This document shows positions 52,631 to 63,645 of a stretch of 64,000 nucleotides of DNA, in pieces (within the stretch, counting starts at the first letter, position 1; every line of letters starts with the position of its first letter). The stretch comes from Pseudoxanthomonas suwonensis. GTDB lineage: Bacteria > Pseudomonadota > Gammaproteobacteria > Xanthomonadales > Xanthomonadaceae. The stretch spans positions 18,421 to 82,420 of the forward strand of contig QFNC01000011.1 of NCBI GenBank assembly GCA_003240695.1, in the 5' to 3' direction. The notes beneath the pieces were generated by a model. That model ran no database searches. It saw only the letters and a list, made by a program, of their open reading frames with translations, and was not told where the DNA came from. The position numbers were made by a program, and so were the translations under genes.

Positions 52631-53848
52631 TCAGCCCGGCTCTGTTTCGAGCAGGATATCCACCAACACCTCGGCCAGTTGCGCCGGCCCCTCGCACGTG
52701 CGCTGCCGACCATCACGCCCGAACAGGGTGAACGGATGCCGCCCATCGACCATCCGCGCCAAATCGTTGTGCACCACCCAATCGGCACCGCTGCGCGCCT
52801 GCAGCCGTTGCACGACCCGCTCGATTTGCGCGGCATCGGCCTGCGCGGTCAGCTTGAAGGCGACCACCCGCAAGGCCGGATTGGCTGCCATGTCGCGCAG
52901 ACCATCCACCAGCTTGGGATTGCGGCGCAGCTGCAGGGTCCATTCGGCGGCGTCGGAGGGCTGCTTGCGGGTGGCGTCGACATCGACCACCGAATAGTCG
53001 CTGACCGCCGCCGCGTGGACCACTGCCTGGTAATCGGGATCGGCCAGTTCGCTCCGCAACGCCGCATCCAGATCGGCGAAGCTGCCGAAGCGCTCGACCC
53101 GGGCGATGCCGGCGGTGTCATGCACGCTGCCGGCGGCCAGCAGCAGGGTCACGTCGAACCCGGCCGTGCTCAAGGCACGCGCCAAGGCCGTGCCGGTGCC
53201 GCCGGTGGACAGGTTGGTGATGGCGCGCACGGCATCGATGGGCTCGCGCGTGCCGCCTGCAGTGACCAACACCTTGCCGCGGCTCAAGGCATTCGCGGCA
53301 GAACGGGTCGACAGCGCTCGTTCAATCGCCGCATGCAGGGCATCGGGCTCGACCAGCCGGCCTTCGCCGGTTTCGCCGCAGGCCAGCGAGCCGGCATCGC
53401 CATCCAGCACGGTCAGGCCCAACGCCTGCAATGTCTGCAGGGACGCGCGGGTGACCGGATGCATGCGCATCGCCGTGTTCATGGCCGGAGCGACCAGGAA
53501 GGGTTTGTCGAAGCGGTGCGCCAGGAACAGCGTGGACACCAGGTCATCGCCGATGCCGGCGGCCAGTTTGTTGATGGTGTTGGCGGTGGCGGGGGCCAGC
53601 ACTACCACGTCGGCGCGGCGGATCAGGTGGATGTGCTCCATCATCCGGTCCGGTGCGTACAGATCGGTGGCCACCGGCAGGCCGCTCAGGCCTTCCAGCG
53701 TGGCCTCGCCGACGAAGCGCAGTGCCGCCGCACTGGCCACCACCTGCACCACGTGGCCGTCCTGGCGGAGCCGCGAAATCACCTGGCAGGCCTTGTAGCA
53801 GGCGATCGACCCGGTCAGCACGAACAGGATGTTGAACGGCACGCTCAT
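52631..53848 (-). CDS. coaBC: bifunctional phosphopantothenoylcysteine decarboxylase/phosphopantothenate-cysteine ligase
   Basis: A 405-residue two-domain enzyme. The N-terminal flavoprotein decarboxylase (residues about 1-185) has ILFVLTGSIACYKACQVI, LAPATANTINKLAAGIGDD, APAMNTAMRMHP and the Cys loop SLACGETGEGRL. The C-terminal ligase (about 195-405) has VTAGGTREPIDAVRAITNLS and AAVSDYSV. The ATG overlaps the panC stop (ATGA). Together with coaX it covers the first three CoA steps. Confidence 0.96.
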   Translation of the reverse strand: MSVPFNILFVLTGSIACYKACQVISRLRQDGHVVQVVASAAALRFVGEATLEGLSGLPVATDLYAPDRMMEHIHLIRRADVVVLAPATANTINKLAAGIGDDLVSTLFLAHRFDKPFLVAPAMNTAMRMHPVTRASLQTLQALGLTVLDGDAGSLACGETGEGRLVEPDALHAAIERALSTRSAANALSRGKVLVTAGGTREPIDAVRAITNLSTGGTGTALARALSTAGFDVTLLLAAGSVHDTAGIARVERFGSFADLDAALRSELADPDYQAVVHAAAVSDYSVVDVDATRKQPSDAAEWTLQLRRNPKLVDGLRDMAANPALRVVAFKLTAQADAAQIERVVQRLQARSGADWVVHNDLARMVDGRHPFTLFGRDGRQRTCEGPAQLAEVLVDILLETEPG

Positions 53849-54603
53849 GGCAGCGGGATGTTGTCGATCAGGCGCACATCGCCGAGAAAGGCGGCGGCGT
53901 AACGGCGTCCGTCCAGGTCGTCCACGTAATCCACTCGGAATCCGGCCTCGGTGAGCGCGGCGATGGCGGCTTGGGCGGTCGCGGCATCGCGCAGGATCGC
54001 GTACAGCCGCGGCGCCACGGCTCGCTGCTCGGACGTCAGCCGCAGGTTGCGCGAACTCAGCGCCAGGCCGTCGGCCTCGCGCACGGTCGGCACGCCGATG
54101 ATCTGCGCCGGCAGGAAGAACGCCTCCACCATGCCGCGGATCAGGGCCAGCTGCTGATAGTCCTTTTCGCCGAACCACGCCCGCTGCGGCCGCACCAGCT
54201 GCAGCAATTTCAGCACCACGGTCAGCACGCCATCGAAATGCCCCGGCCGGTGCGCGCCGCACAGCCGGGTGCTGAGGTCGCGCTCATTCACCACGTAGCG
54301 GTAATCGTCGGGATACAGCGCGGCATGCTCGGGCGCGAACAGCACGTCAACGCCTTCGCTTTCGGCAATGGCGCGGTCGGCCTCCAACGTGACGGGGTAG
54401 CGGGCGTAATCGGCCGGATCGTTGAACTGGGTGCGATTGACGAACACGCTCAGCACCACCGCATCCGACCCCGCCCGCGCCTGCCGCAGCAGCGCTGCAT
54501 GGCCGGCATGCAGCGCGCCCATGGTCGGCACGAATCCCACCTGCCCGGCCTTCTGCGCACGCCACGCCTGCAACTCGGCCACGTCATGGATCAGGCGGGT
54601 CAT
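53845..54603 (-). CDS. panC: pantothenate synthetase
   Basis: A 252-residue enzyme joining pantoate and beta-alanine with ATP. It has VGFVPTMGALHAGHAALLRQ (HIGH-like) near residue 22, VVLSVFVNRTQFND, FDGVLTVVLKLLQLVRPQ and GEKDYQQLALIRGMV, then DGLALSSRNLRL. The length is slightly short of the E. coli enzyme but complete. It overlaps panB and coaBC by 4 bp each. Confidence 0.95.
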   Translation of the reverse strand: MTRLIHDVAELQAWRAQKAGQVGFVPTMGALHAGHAALLRQARAGSDAVVLSVFVNRTQFNDPADYARYPVTLEADRAIAESEGVDVLFAPEHAALYPDDYRYVVNERDLSTRLCGAHRPGHFDGVLTVVLKLLQLVRPQRAWFGEKDYQQLALIRGMVEAFFLPAQIIGVPTVREADGLALSSRNLRLTSEQRAVAPRLYAILRDAATAQAAIAALTEAGFRVDYVDDLDGRRYAAAFLGDVRLIDNIPLP

Positions 54604-55391
54604 GCGTAGCTTTCGCTGTCGTCGGGAAAACGGCCTTCCACCACATCGGCGTGGAAGCGATCGAACAAAGCGGTCAGTTCAGCCGCGCCATCCCAGTAGC
54701 GGCGCACGAATTTCGGCTTGAAGTCGCGGGTGATGCCCAGCATGTCCTGCAGCACCAGCACCTGGCCATCGGTATGCGGACCGGCACCGATGCCGATGAC
54801 GGGAATGTCCAGCGCTTGGGTGATGCGTTTTCCCAACACGGTGGGCACGCATTCCAGCACCAGCGCGAAACTGCCCACCTCCTGCAGCTGCTGCGCCTGC
54901 TCGGCGATGCGGCGTGCGGCCGTGTCCTCGCGCCCCTGCACCTTGTAGCCACCCAGCTGGTGCACCGACTGCGGGGTCAGGCCCAGATGGCCCATCACCG
55001 GAATCCCCGAATCCACCAGATGCCGCACCAGCGCCAGCGTGGCGGCATCGGCGCCTTCCAGTTTCACCGCCTGAGCACCGGCCTGCATCAACGTGGCGGC
55101 GGCCTCCACGTTGCTGCCCAGATCCTTGCGGTAGGAGGCGAACGGCAGGTCGGCCACCACCAGCTTGGATGGCGCGCCGCGGGCCACGGCGGCGGTATGC
55201 AGCTGCATCATCGCCAGCGTGGCCGGCAGGGTACTGCTGAAACCGTGCATCGCCATGGCGGCACTGTCGCCGACCAGCAGGCAGTCCACGCGGCTTGCAT
55301 CCAGCAGGCGCGCAAAGCTGAAGTCGTAGCAGGTCAGCATCGAAATCTTCTGCCGGTTCCGCTTCTTGTCCAGCAGGTCGAGAATGGTCAT
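54600..55391 (-). CDS. panB: 3-methyl-2-oxobutanoate hydroxymethyltransferase
   Basis: A 263-residue TIM-barrel enzyme for the first pantothenate step. It has ISMLTCYDFSFARLLDA, VGDSAAMAMHGFSSTLPATL near residue 41, the metal-binding Asp in VVADLPFASY, VMGHLGLTPQSVHQLGG near residue 132, LVLECVP with the catalytic Glu, and IGIGAGPHTDGQVLVLQDML. First gene of a panB-panC-coaBC-coaX-panD run, 66 bp after lpxK. Confidence 0.95.
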   Translation of the reverse strand: MTILDLLDKKRNRQKISMLTCYDFSFARLLDASRVDCLLVGDSAAMAMHGFSSTLPATLAMMQLHTAAVARGAPSKLVVADLPFASYRKDLGSNVEAAATLMQAGAQAVKLEGADAATLALVRHLVDSGIPVMGHLGLTPQSVHQLGGYKVQGREDTAARRIAEQAQQLQEVGSFALVLECVPTVLGKRITQALDIPVIGIGAGPHTDGQVLVLQDMLGITRDFKPKFVRRYWDGAAELTALFDRFHADVVEGRFPDDSESYA

Positions 55392-55457
55392 GCGCAGCTC
55401 CAGTGCAGGCGGGCGGAATCATCGGACAGCATGGATGAACAGGATGAAACGATGATG

Positions 55458-56479
55458 TCAGGCACTGTCCGGGCGGGTGCCGCGCAAGCCTTCCAGCTGC
55501 TGCCGCAAGGCCAGCCAGAAGGCTTCCGGCAAGCGTGCCTCCACCGGCACGGCGAAGTGGCGCTCGTTGGCGAATGCGCGGCACTTCACCGCATCCTTTT
55601 CCGTCATCAGCACCGGCAGATCGCTGCCGAACTGCAGATCGGCCGGCTGGAAGCGGTGATGGTCGACGAAGGCATGCGGCACCACCGCGATGCCCTGCCC
55701 GCGCAAGGTGGCGAAGAAGCGCTCCGGATCGCCGATGCCGGCCACGGCGTGCACGCGCTGGCCGGCAAAGCGCTGCAGCGGGATGGCGCGTCCGGGCAGT
55801 AACGGCTCGGCAGCACCAACGTGCAACTGCATCGGCCAATGCCCGAATGGCGAGTCGCCGCCCGTATCGGCATCGCCCAGATTCCAGATGCGGAATGCGC
55901 ACTGCAAAGCGCGCGCGGGCGGCTCGCGCAGCGGTCCGGCCGGCAGCAGGCGGCCATTGCCGTAGCTGCGGCGGGCATCCACCACTTCGATCTCCACATC
56001 ACGTGCCAGCCGGTAGTGCTGCAGGCCATCATCGCACAGCACCACGTCGCAACCGGCATCGGCCAATGCGTGCGCAGCGGCCGCGCGGTCGGCATCGGCA
56101 CGCACCTTGGCGCCACTGCGGGCGATAAGCACCGGTTCATCGCCACCGAGCGCGGGGTCGGTTTGCGCGGTGACCCACAGCGGCGTGTCGGCAGCATCGC
56201 GCCCGTAGCCGCGCGTGGCCACGCCGACCTGCCAGCCGGCCTGCTGCAGCTGTCTGGCCATCGCGATGACCAGCGGCGTCTTGCCGCTGCCGCCGGCGGC
56301 GAGATTGCCGATCACCAGCACCGGCACCGGCATGCGCCGGCTGCGCAACCAGCCGCGCCGATACAGGCTGCGGCGCAGACCACTGGCGGCGGCATACACC
56401 GGTTCGATCGCACGCGCCCACAGCGGCACCGGCTGCTGCGGATCGAACCACCACGCGGGCGTGCGACGCGGGCGTGCGC

Positions 56480-56483
<4 letters not shown>
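55458..56483 (-). CDS. lpxK: tetraacyldisaccharide 4'-kinase
   Basis: A 341-residue membrane-associated kinase that phosphorylates the lipid A precursor at 4'. The Walker A loop is VIGNLAAGGSGKTPLVIAMA near residue 57, followed by GVATRGYGRDA, DVVLCDDGLQHYRLARD near residue 148, and the C-terminal LMTEKDAVKCRAF. The ATG overlaps the msbA stop (ATGA), the classical msbA-lpxK pair. Confidence 0.95.
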
Positions 56484-58263
<1,780 letters not shown>

Positions 58264-58264
<1 letters not shown>

Positions 58265-58701
58265 CAGGGCTTGCCGGCCTGCGGCTTGCTGTCAGGAGCG
58301 GTGGCGATGCCGATGCGCCGGAAGCCCAGCTGCCCCAGCGCGTCCAGCGCGGTCACCACCGCCTGGTGCGGCGTGCGGGCGTCGGCGCGCAGCAGGACGG
58401 CGCGGTTGCGGTCGCTGCCGGCCACGTCGGTGATGGTCTGCTTCAGCGATTCCACGTCGGTGCGCAAGGCTTCGCGGTCTTCCACGAAATAACGGCCCTG
58501 CGCATTCACCAGCACCCTCAGCGGCTGGTCATTCTGCTGCACCGCCTGGCCATCGGCGCGCGGCAGTTCCAGTTTCAGCACCGAGCGAGCATCGAAGGTG
58601 GTGGTGACCACGAAGAAGATGATCAGGCACAGCACCACGTCGATCAGCGGCACCAGGTTGATTTCGGGCTCGTCGTCGGAGCGGAAATCGCGGATGCGCA
58701 T
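58264..58701 (-). CDS. exbD: biopolymer transport protein ExbD/TolR family
   Basis: A 145-residue protein with one N-terminal membrane helix (INLVPLIDVVLCLIIFFVV) containing the conserved Asp, and a periplasmic domain. Part of the proton-driven ExbB-ExbD motor that energises TonB-dependent or related processes. Placed directly after exbB with no gap and before msbA, an order often seen in this family, where its partner may be envelope-related rather than TonB. Confidence 0.92.
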
Positions 58702-58702
58702 G

Positions 58703-59365
58703 TCAGGCCACCTGCACCGGCGGCTGGATGCCGCGTCCGCCAGAGGCAGTGGGCGCGCTGGCCCGCTGCGGCTCCAGCGTGTCCAGCAGGCGGATCGCCT
58801 CGTGCTCCATGTCGACGATGTACCCGGCAATGCGGCCACGGAAATAGCGGTGGAACATCAGCGCCGGAATGGCCACGATCATGCCGGTGGCCGCACACAC
58901 CAGCGCCTTGCCGATGCCGCCGGCCAGTTCGTTCACGTCGCCGATGCCCTGGTCGCCGACCACCATGAACATCTGGATCATGCCCACCACGGTGCCGAAC
59001 AGGCCCAGCAGCGGCCCCACCGTGGCGATGCTGCCCAACGCATTCAGATAACGCTCCATCCGGTGGACCAGATGGCGGCCGACGTCCTCGATGCGCTCGC
59101 GGATCTGGTCGCGCGGGCGATGGCGCACGTCCAACGCCGCCGCTAGCAGCGCGCCCAGCGGCGAATTCTGCCGCAGCGATTCGATATGCGACGGATCTAG
59201 CCGACCGCGCGATGCCCAAGCCCGCACTTCATCGCCCAGCCCCGCCGGCAGCACCGACTTGCGCCGCAGCGTCCAGAAACGTTCCACGATGATCGCCAGT
59301 GCCACCGCCGACAGCAGCAGCAGCGGAATCATCGGCCATCCGCCGGCTTTGACCAGTTCCAGCAC
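58703..59365 (-). CDS. exbB: MotA/TolQ/ExbB proton channel family protein
   Basis: A 220-residue inner-membrane protein. It has an N-terminal helix (PMIPLLLLSAVALAIIVERFW) and two further helices (LGSIATVGPLLGLFGTVVGM and GIGKALVCAATGMIVAIPAL) forming the TolQ/ExbB domain. The start is GTG at 59365 (then LELVKAGGWPMIP), matching the family N-terminus. The upstream comEC frame runs 137 bp into this gene in a different frame. Confidence 0.92.
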   Translation of the reverse strand: MLELVKAGGWPMIPLLLLSAVALAIIVERFWTLRRKSVLPAGLGDEVRAWASRGRLDPSHIESLRQNSPLGALLAAALDVRHRPRDQIRERIEDVGRHLVHRMERYLNALGSIATVGPLLGLFGTVVGMIQMFMVVGDQGIGDVNELAGGIGKALVCAATGMIVAIPALMFHRYFRGRIAGYIVDMEHEAIRLLDTLEPQRASAPTASGGRGIQPPVQVA

Positions 59366-61763
59366 GTGTCGCACTCCCCGCTTCGATCCAGGCAAACGGG
59401 GCATAGGATAGCCCAGTGCCAGCCGGATGCTCGCGCACGGCATCCCACAATCGGGCTCGCCGCACCCGCTGGTGCTGCAGCACGATGCGATCCGGCAGCA
59501 GCCGCACCCGCAGCGCACCGGACTGTGCGGTATCCGCCACGGCCGCTCCACTCTGTTGCCAGCGCGTGACCACCGAGCGATGCGGATGCCCGAAGCGGTT
59601 GCCATGTCCGGAGGACACCAGCGCCAACGACGCTCGGGTCGCTGCCACGAAGGCCGGACCGGACGAGGTGCGACTGCCATGATGTCCTACCAGCACCACG
59701 TCGCTGCGCAGTGCGTCGGGAGACTGCCGCAACAGGCGGCGCTCGATGATCTCGCCGACATCGCCCATCAGCAGCAGCGAACCGTGCGCAGTTTCGATGC
59801 GCAGCACGCAACTGGATTCGTTGCCCAGATACGGAAAATGCGGCCCGGGATGCAGGAAGCGGAAACGCACGCCATCCCAATCCCACTGGTCACCCGCCCT
59901 GCACGGACTGCTGCGCGGCGTCGGCATGCCCTGCGGCCCCAGCACGCGCGCAATCGGCAACGCCGCCTGCACCGCAGCCACACCACCGGCATGGTCGTTG
60001 TCGCCATGGCTGAGGATGGCCGTATCCAAGCGTTGTACGCCCAGCGCATGCAGGCTCGGCAAGACCGCGCGTTCGCCGGCATCGAAGCCTTCCGGAATGG
60101 CCGGCCCCGCATCATAAAGAAGGGTATGCCGGGCCGTCCGGATTATCACCGATAGCCCCTGCCCCACATCCACCACGGTCAATTCGGCCTGACCGTGTTC
60201 GGGCAGTTGCCGATCCGGATACAGCATCGGCAACAGCAATACCGCGCCCAGCCAGCGGCCTGGCGTGCCGCGCGGCATCAATACCCAGAATGCGCCGGCA
60301 AACGCGAGCGGCCAGGCCAGCACATGGGGCTCCGGCAGCCAGTAGAAAGCGAACGGCGTGGCCGCCATCCAGTCGAACAGCGGCCAACTCCACGAAAACG
60401 TGGCCGCCGAAGCCTTCCATGCCCACATGCCGGAACCGGGCAACAGCGTCTCGGCCAGCACGCCGAGCAAGGCCAATGGCACGACGACCAGGCTCCACCA
60501 CGGCACCGCCAGCAGATTGGCCAGCGATCCCGCCAGCGAGGCCTGCCCGAACCACAGCACCGTCAGCGGCAACAGTCCGAGCGTGGCCACCCACTGCGCC
60601 GCCAGGAATTGCCGTACCGGATTGCTACGTTCCGGCGGCAGGCACCAGACCAGCCACACCACGCCACCGAAACTGAGCCAGAAACCGGCCGTCAGCACGC
60701 ACAAGGGATCGGCCAGCATCAACACCACTGCCGACAGCGCCAGGGCATCGACGGTATTCACCGGCCGCCGGAATGCACGCACCAGTGCCACCACGCCGAT
60801 CATTGCCGTGGTTCGCAATGTGGGCAGCGCAAAACCGGCCACGGCCGTGTACAGCGCCGCACCGGCGAAGGCGATCAACGCCGCAGCGATCGGCCGGGGG
60901 ACGCGCCATCCCAAGGTCGGCCACAGCCACCAGATGCCGCGCGTCAGCAATGCGAAGAAACCGGCCACCAGACCGACGTGGAATCCGGAAATGGCGATGA
61001 GATGGGTCAATCCGTTGGCGCGCAGGATGGCCCAGTCCGCATCGTCCAGTCCGGCCGTGTCGCCCAGTGCCAAAGCCCGCACGAATCGCGCCTTGTCCGA
61101 TCCGGTATCCACCTGGATGCGGGTCGCCATGCGTTCGCGCCATGCATCGATGCCGGCCGGGTTTCTCGTTTGCACGGCCTGCTGCGGTCGGGTCACCGTT
61201 CCCTGCGCGGCGATGCGTTGCGCAAAGGCGTGCCGCTCGGCATCGAAACCGCCGGGATTTCGCAATCCGCGCGGCGCCTTCAAGCGTGCCTGCAAGCGCC
61301 AGCGGGCACCGGCATGCAGACCGCTGCGCTCACCGACGGCATCCGACCCATGTTCGTCGTACCACGACAATTGCACGGTACGGCCGATCAGTGCCTGCGG
61401 ACCGTCGATCACGCGAAAGCGAAAACGCGTGCTGCGCGGCTGCACGTCCGGAAGACCGGTCACCTCGCCTTCCAGCCACACGGTTTTCTGCTGCAGCGCT
61501 GCAGGCAACCGCGCCTGCAGTACCGCGTGTGCATGGCATCCCGCCAATCCATACCCGATGGCGAATGCTCCGATCCAGCGCACCCGGTTCGGCAGCAGCC
61601 AGATGCCTATGCCGGCCGGCACGGCGATCATGCACAGTGCGAGCCACGGTGCCGACGCCGAAAACAGGCATGTCGAGATGCCCAGCAGCGTTGCCACAGC
61701 GGTTCCGGCGCCGAATGGCGATGCCACGACGCCGAACCGGTCACGCACGGACTGACGAAACAC
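59229..61763 (-). CDS. comEC: DNA internalization competence protein ComEC/Rec2
   Basis: An 844-residue membrane channel for DNA uptake. An OB-like N-terminal part (VWLEGEVTGLPDVQPRSTRF) is followed by the Competence domain with many hydrophobic segments (LTHLIAISGFHVGLVAGFFA near residue 252). The C-terminal metallo-beta-lactamase-like domain has LTVVDVGQGLSVIIRTARHT, ILSHGDNDHAGGV and LVGHHGSRTSS. The start is GTG, overlapping the intI stop (TAGTG). The last roughly 45 residues are translated from exbB DNA in another frame and look non-natural, so the original stop may have been lost. Confidence 0.92.
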   Translation of the reverse strand: MFRQSVRDRFGVVASPFGAGTAVATLLGISTCLFSASAPWLALCMIAVPAGIGIWLLPNRVRWIGAFAIGYGLAGCHAHAVLQARLPAALQQKTVWLEGEVTGLPDVQPRSTRFRFRVIDGPQALIGRTVQLSWYDEHGSDAVGERSGLHAGARWRLQARLKAPRGLRNPGGFDAERHAFAQRIAAQGTVTRPQQAVQTRNPAGIDAWRERMATRIQVDTGSDKARFVRALALGDTAGLDDADWAILRANGLTHLIAISGFHVGLVAGFFALLTRGIWWLWPTLGWRVPRPIAAALIAFAGAALYTAVAGFALPTLRTTAMIGVVALVRAFRRPVNTVDALALSAVVLMLADPLCVLTAGFWLSFGGVVWLVWCLPPERSNPVRQFLAAQWVATLGLLPLTVLWFGQASLAGSLANLLAVPWWSLVVVPLALLGVLAETLLPGSGMWAWKASAATFSWSWPLFDWMAATPFAFYWLPEPHVLAWPLAFAGAFWVLMPRGTPGRWLGAVLLLPMLYPDRQLPEHGQAELTVVDVGQGLSVIIRTARHTLLYDAGPAIPEGFDAGERAVLPSLHALGVQRLDTAILSHGDNDHAGGVAAVQAALPIARVLGPQGMPTPRSSPCRAGDQWDWDGVRFRFLHPGPHFPYLGNESSCVLRIETAHGSLLLMGDVGEIIERRLLRQSPDALRSDVVLVGHHGSRTSSGPAFVAATRASLALVSSGHGNRFGHPHRSVVTRWQQSGAAVADTAQSGALRVRLLPDRIVLQHQRVRRARLWDAVREHPAGTGLSYAPFAWIEAGSATRAGTGQSRRMADDSAAAAVGGGTGDHRGTFLDAAAQVGAAGGAGR

Positions 61764-62920
61764 TACCGGTCCAGCGGACTGATCACGCCACCGGCCCCGC
61801 GCTGCAGCACGTGGGTATAGATTTGCGTGGTGCTGACATCCTTGTGACCCAGCAGTTCCTGCACGGTGCGGATGTCAGCTCCGGATTCCAGCAGATGCGT
61901 GGCGAACGAATGCCGCAGCGTGTGGCAGGTGGCGGGCTTGTGGATGCCTGCGAGTTGCCGTGCCTTCTTCACTGCACGCTGCAACGCGCTTTCATCGACA
62001 TGATGGCGACGCGTGATGCCGTCGCGCGGGTCGCTGCTGCGCCTTGGCGCCGGAAACACGTATTGCCAACCCGGTTCGGATGCGGCCTTCGGATACTTGC
62101 GTGCCAATGCATCGGGAAGCCACACCGATCCGAATCCAGCGGCGAGATCGTGCTCGTGCAGCAGCCCCGCGCGCTCGATGGCCGCTTCCAGATCGCCTTT
62201 CAGGCGATGCGGCAAAGGCACGTGCCGGTCCTTGCCGCCCTTGCCGAATCGAACGATGATCTGGTTGCGCTGGAAATCCACGTCCTGGATGCGCAGGCGG
62301 ATGCATTCCATCAGCCGCATGCCCGTTCCATACAGCAGACTTGCCTGCAGACGCTCGCTGCCATGCATCACGCCCAGCAGCCGATCCACTTCCTGTCGCG
62401 ACAACACGACCGGCGCGCGCTGCGTGCGCTTGGCACGGACCACCTTGTCCATCCACGGCAGATCGATGCCCAACACGTCCCTATACAGGAACAGCAATGC
62501 GGCCAGTGCCTGATTCTGCGTGCCAGCCGACACGCGACCGCTGGTGGCCAGCTGCGTCAGGAAGGCCTCCACATCTTCGCCTCCCAGATGACGAGGATGC
62601 AAGCCGCCATTGGCCCGCATGAAGCGCCAGGCCCACGCCACGTAAGCCTGTTCAGTGCGGATGCTGTAATGTCTGGCACGCAACGCATTGCGCAATTTCA
62701 GCAACACCGCCGGCGCGTCATCATCCTGACGCCAATGGGTCTGCGCAGGTTCTGTGCACAGACCGTCGGACAACCATTCCGCCAGGTCTGCAGGCGGCAG
62801 CGCCAGTTCCGCATCCTGTGCCCGTTCCAAGGCATCCCACAATGCAAGCGCCTCCCGCATCCCGATGGCAGCAGCGTGCCCAGACTCGGCGTTACGCTCC
62901 CCAACACAGGCGTAAAGCAT
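61763..62920 (-). CDS. intI: integron integrase
   Basis: A 385-residue tyrosine recombinase. The IntI-specific insert is present as SVWLPDALARKYPKAASEPG then WQYVFPAPRRS. The catalytic set is visible: R in LLYGTGMRLMECIRLR, HxxR in CHTLRHSFATHLLESG, and Y in STTQIYTHVL; it ends GVISPLDR. It recombines cassette attC with attI. The start at 62920 follows AGGGG at 7 bp spacing; it leaves about 55 more N-terminal residues than class 1 IntI. Divergent from the cassettes, as usual. Its TAG overlaps the comEC GTG. Confidence 0.94.
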   Translation of the reverse strand: MLYACVGERNAESGHAAAIGMREALALWDALERAQDAELALPPADLAEWLSDGLCTEPAQTHWRQDDDAPAVLLKLRNALRARHYSIRTEQAYVAWAWRFMRANGGLHPRHLGGEDVEAFLTQLATSGRVSAGTQNQALAALLFLYRDVLGIDLPWMDKVVRAKRTQRAPVVLSRQEVDRLLGVMHGSERLQASLLYGTGMRLMECIRLRIQDVDFQRNQIIVRFGKGGKDRHVPLPHRLKGDLEAAIERAGLLHEHDLAAGFGSVWLPDALARKYPKAASEPGWQYVFPAPRRSSDPRDGITRRHHVDESALQRAVKKARQLAGIHKPATCHTLRHSFATHLLESGADIRTVQELLGHKDVSTTQIYTHVLQRGAGGVISPLDR

Positions 62921-63082
62921 TGCAACACCCCTTTTTCGCGACATTGCACTCACGATGACAGACTGGCCACGCCACCAGCCATCATCCAAAGCATTGATCT
63001 GAGATGGGATTTTTCCTATTGCGTGGCCATTGGGACTGGTCCATACTGAGTCCTACGCCGCACTTTGCGTGGCGAACAGGCG
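62921..63082 (+). other. integron attI region
   Basis: The spacer between intI and the first cassette. The crossover point is G^TTAGACC with G at 63082, preceded by GCGAACAGGC. No cassette promoter could be identified with confidence; one would be expected here or within intI. Confidence 0.75.
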
Positions 63083-63531
63083 TTAGACCGCGGGTGAAAG
63101 ATTTGAGTCGATCCATCGAAGGAGCACTTTCGCTCATAGTCGCGCTAGGCGCGACCATTTGCAGCAGCTGGCTTCCGCGCAAGACGCCTGTGACTCACCC
63201 CAGCATCATGGGTTGTGAAAACGGGTGTGACTTCGCTGCCGGCGGATGGCCATTCATCTATGTCGTGGATGGAATGACCAGCTCCCCGGTTGGATCTGCG
63301 GACTTTCTGGGTGCACTCGTAGGATTGGATGACATCCGCTGGGAAATGTTCGCGTTGAACTTTATTGTCTGGCTATCGGCAATTGCTATCGTTGCTTTAG
63401 CGTTCTCAAAGCGGAGATAGCCGCTAGCGGTCTAACAATTCGTTCAAGCCGAGATCGCTTCGCGGCCGCGGAGTTGTTCGGTAAATTGTCACAACGCCGC
63501 GGCCGCAAAGCGCTCCGGCTTAACTCAGGCG
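63083..63531 (+). mobile_element. integron cassette 1 (449 bp)
   Basis: Bounded by G^TTAGACC at attI and G^TTAGATG at the R' box of its attC. It carries one short ORF for a membrane protein in the cassette orientation. Confidence 0.88.
63094..63420 (+). CDS. cassette-encoded small membrane protein (unknown)
   Basis: 108 codons from GTG 63094, 11 bases after the cassette boundary. Product has a first hydrophobic segment (GALSLIVALGATICSSWL), a loop with two Cys (GCENGCDFAAGGWPF), and a C-terminal membrane helix (ALNFIVWLSAIAIVALAF) ending in basic residues. No family recognised. The frame continues upstream across attI, but that part is outside the cassette. TTG 63103 is an alternative start. 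Confidence 0.6.
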   Translation: MKDLSRSIEGALSLIVALGATICSSWLPRKTPVTHPSIMGCENGCDFAAGGWPFIYVVDGMTSSPVGSADFLGALVGLDDIRWEMFALNFIVWLSAIAIVALAFSKRR

Positions 63532-63537
63532 TTAGAT
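63430..63537 (+). repeat. attC recombination site of cassette 1
   Basis: 108 bp from R'' GTCTAAC (63430-63436) to R' GTTAGAT (63531-63537). Inner arms are L'' TTCAAGCCG and L' CGGCTTAACTC, with a long GC-rich palindromic middle (GCGGCCGCGG/CCGCGGCCGC). Typical of Xanthomonas-type attC sites. Confidence 0.92.
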
Positions 63538-63645
63538 GCCAGATTTGGCGTTGCGTATGCTCACAGAAAATCGACAGCCGCAAGACTGTTTTTGGCAACT
63601 CATAGCCACCACTATTTATCCTTCATACCGTAGAGGAGATTGCAC

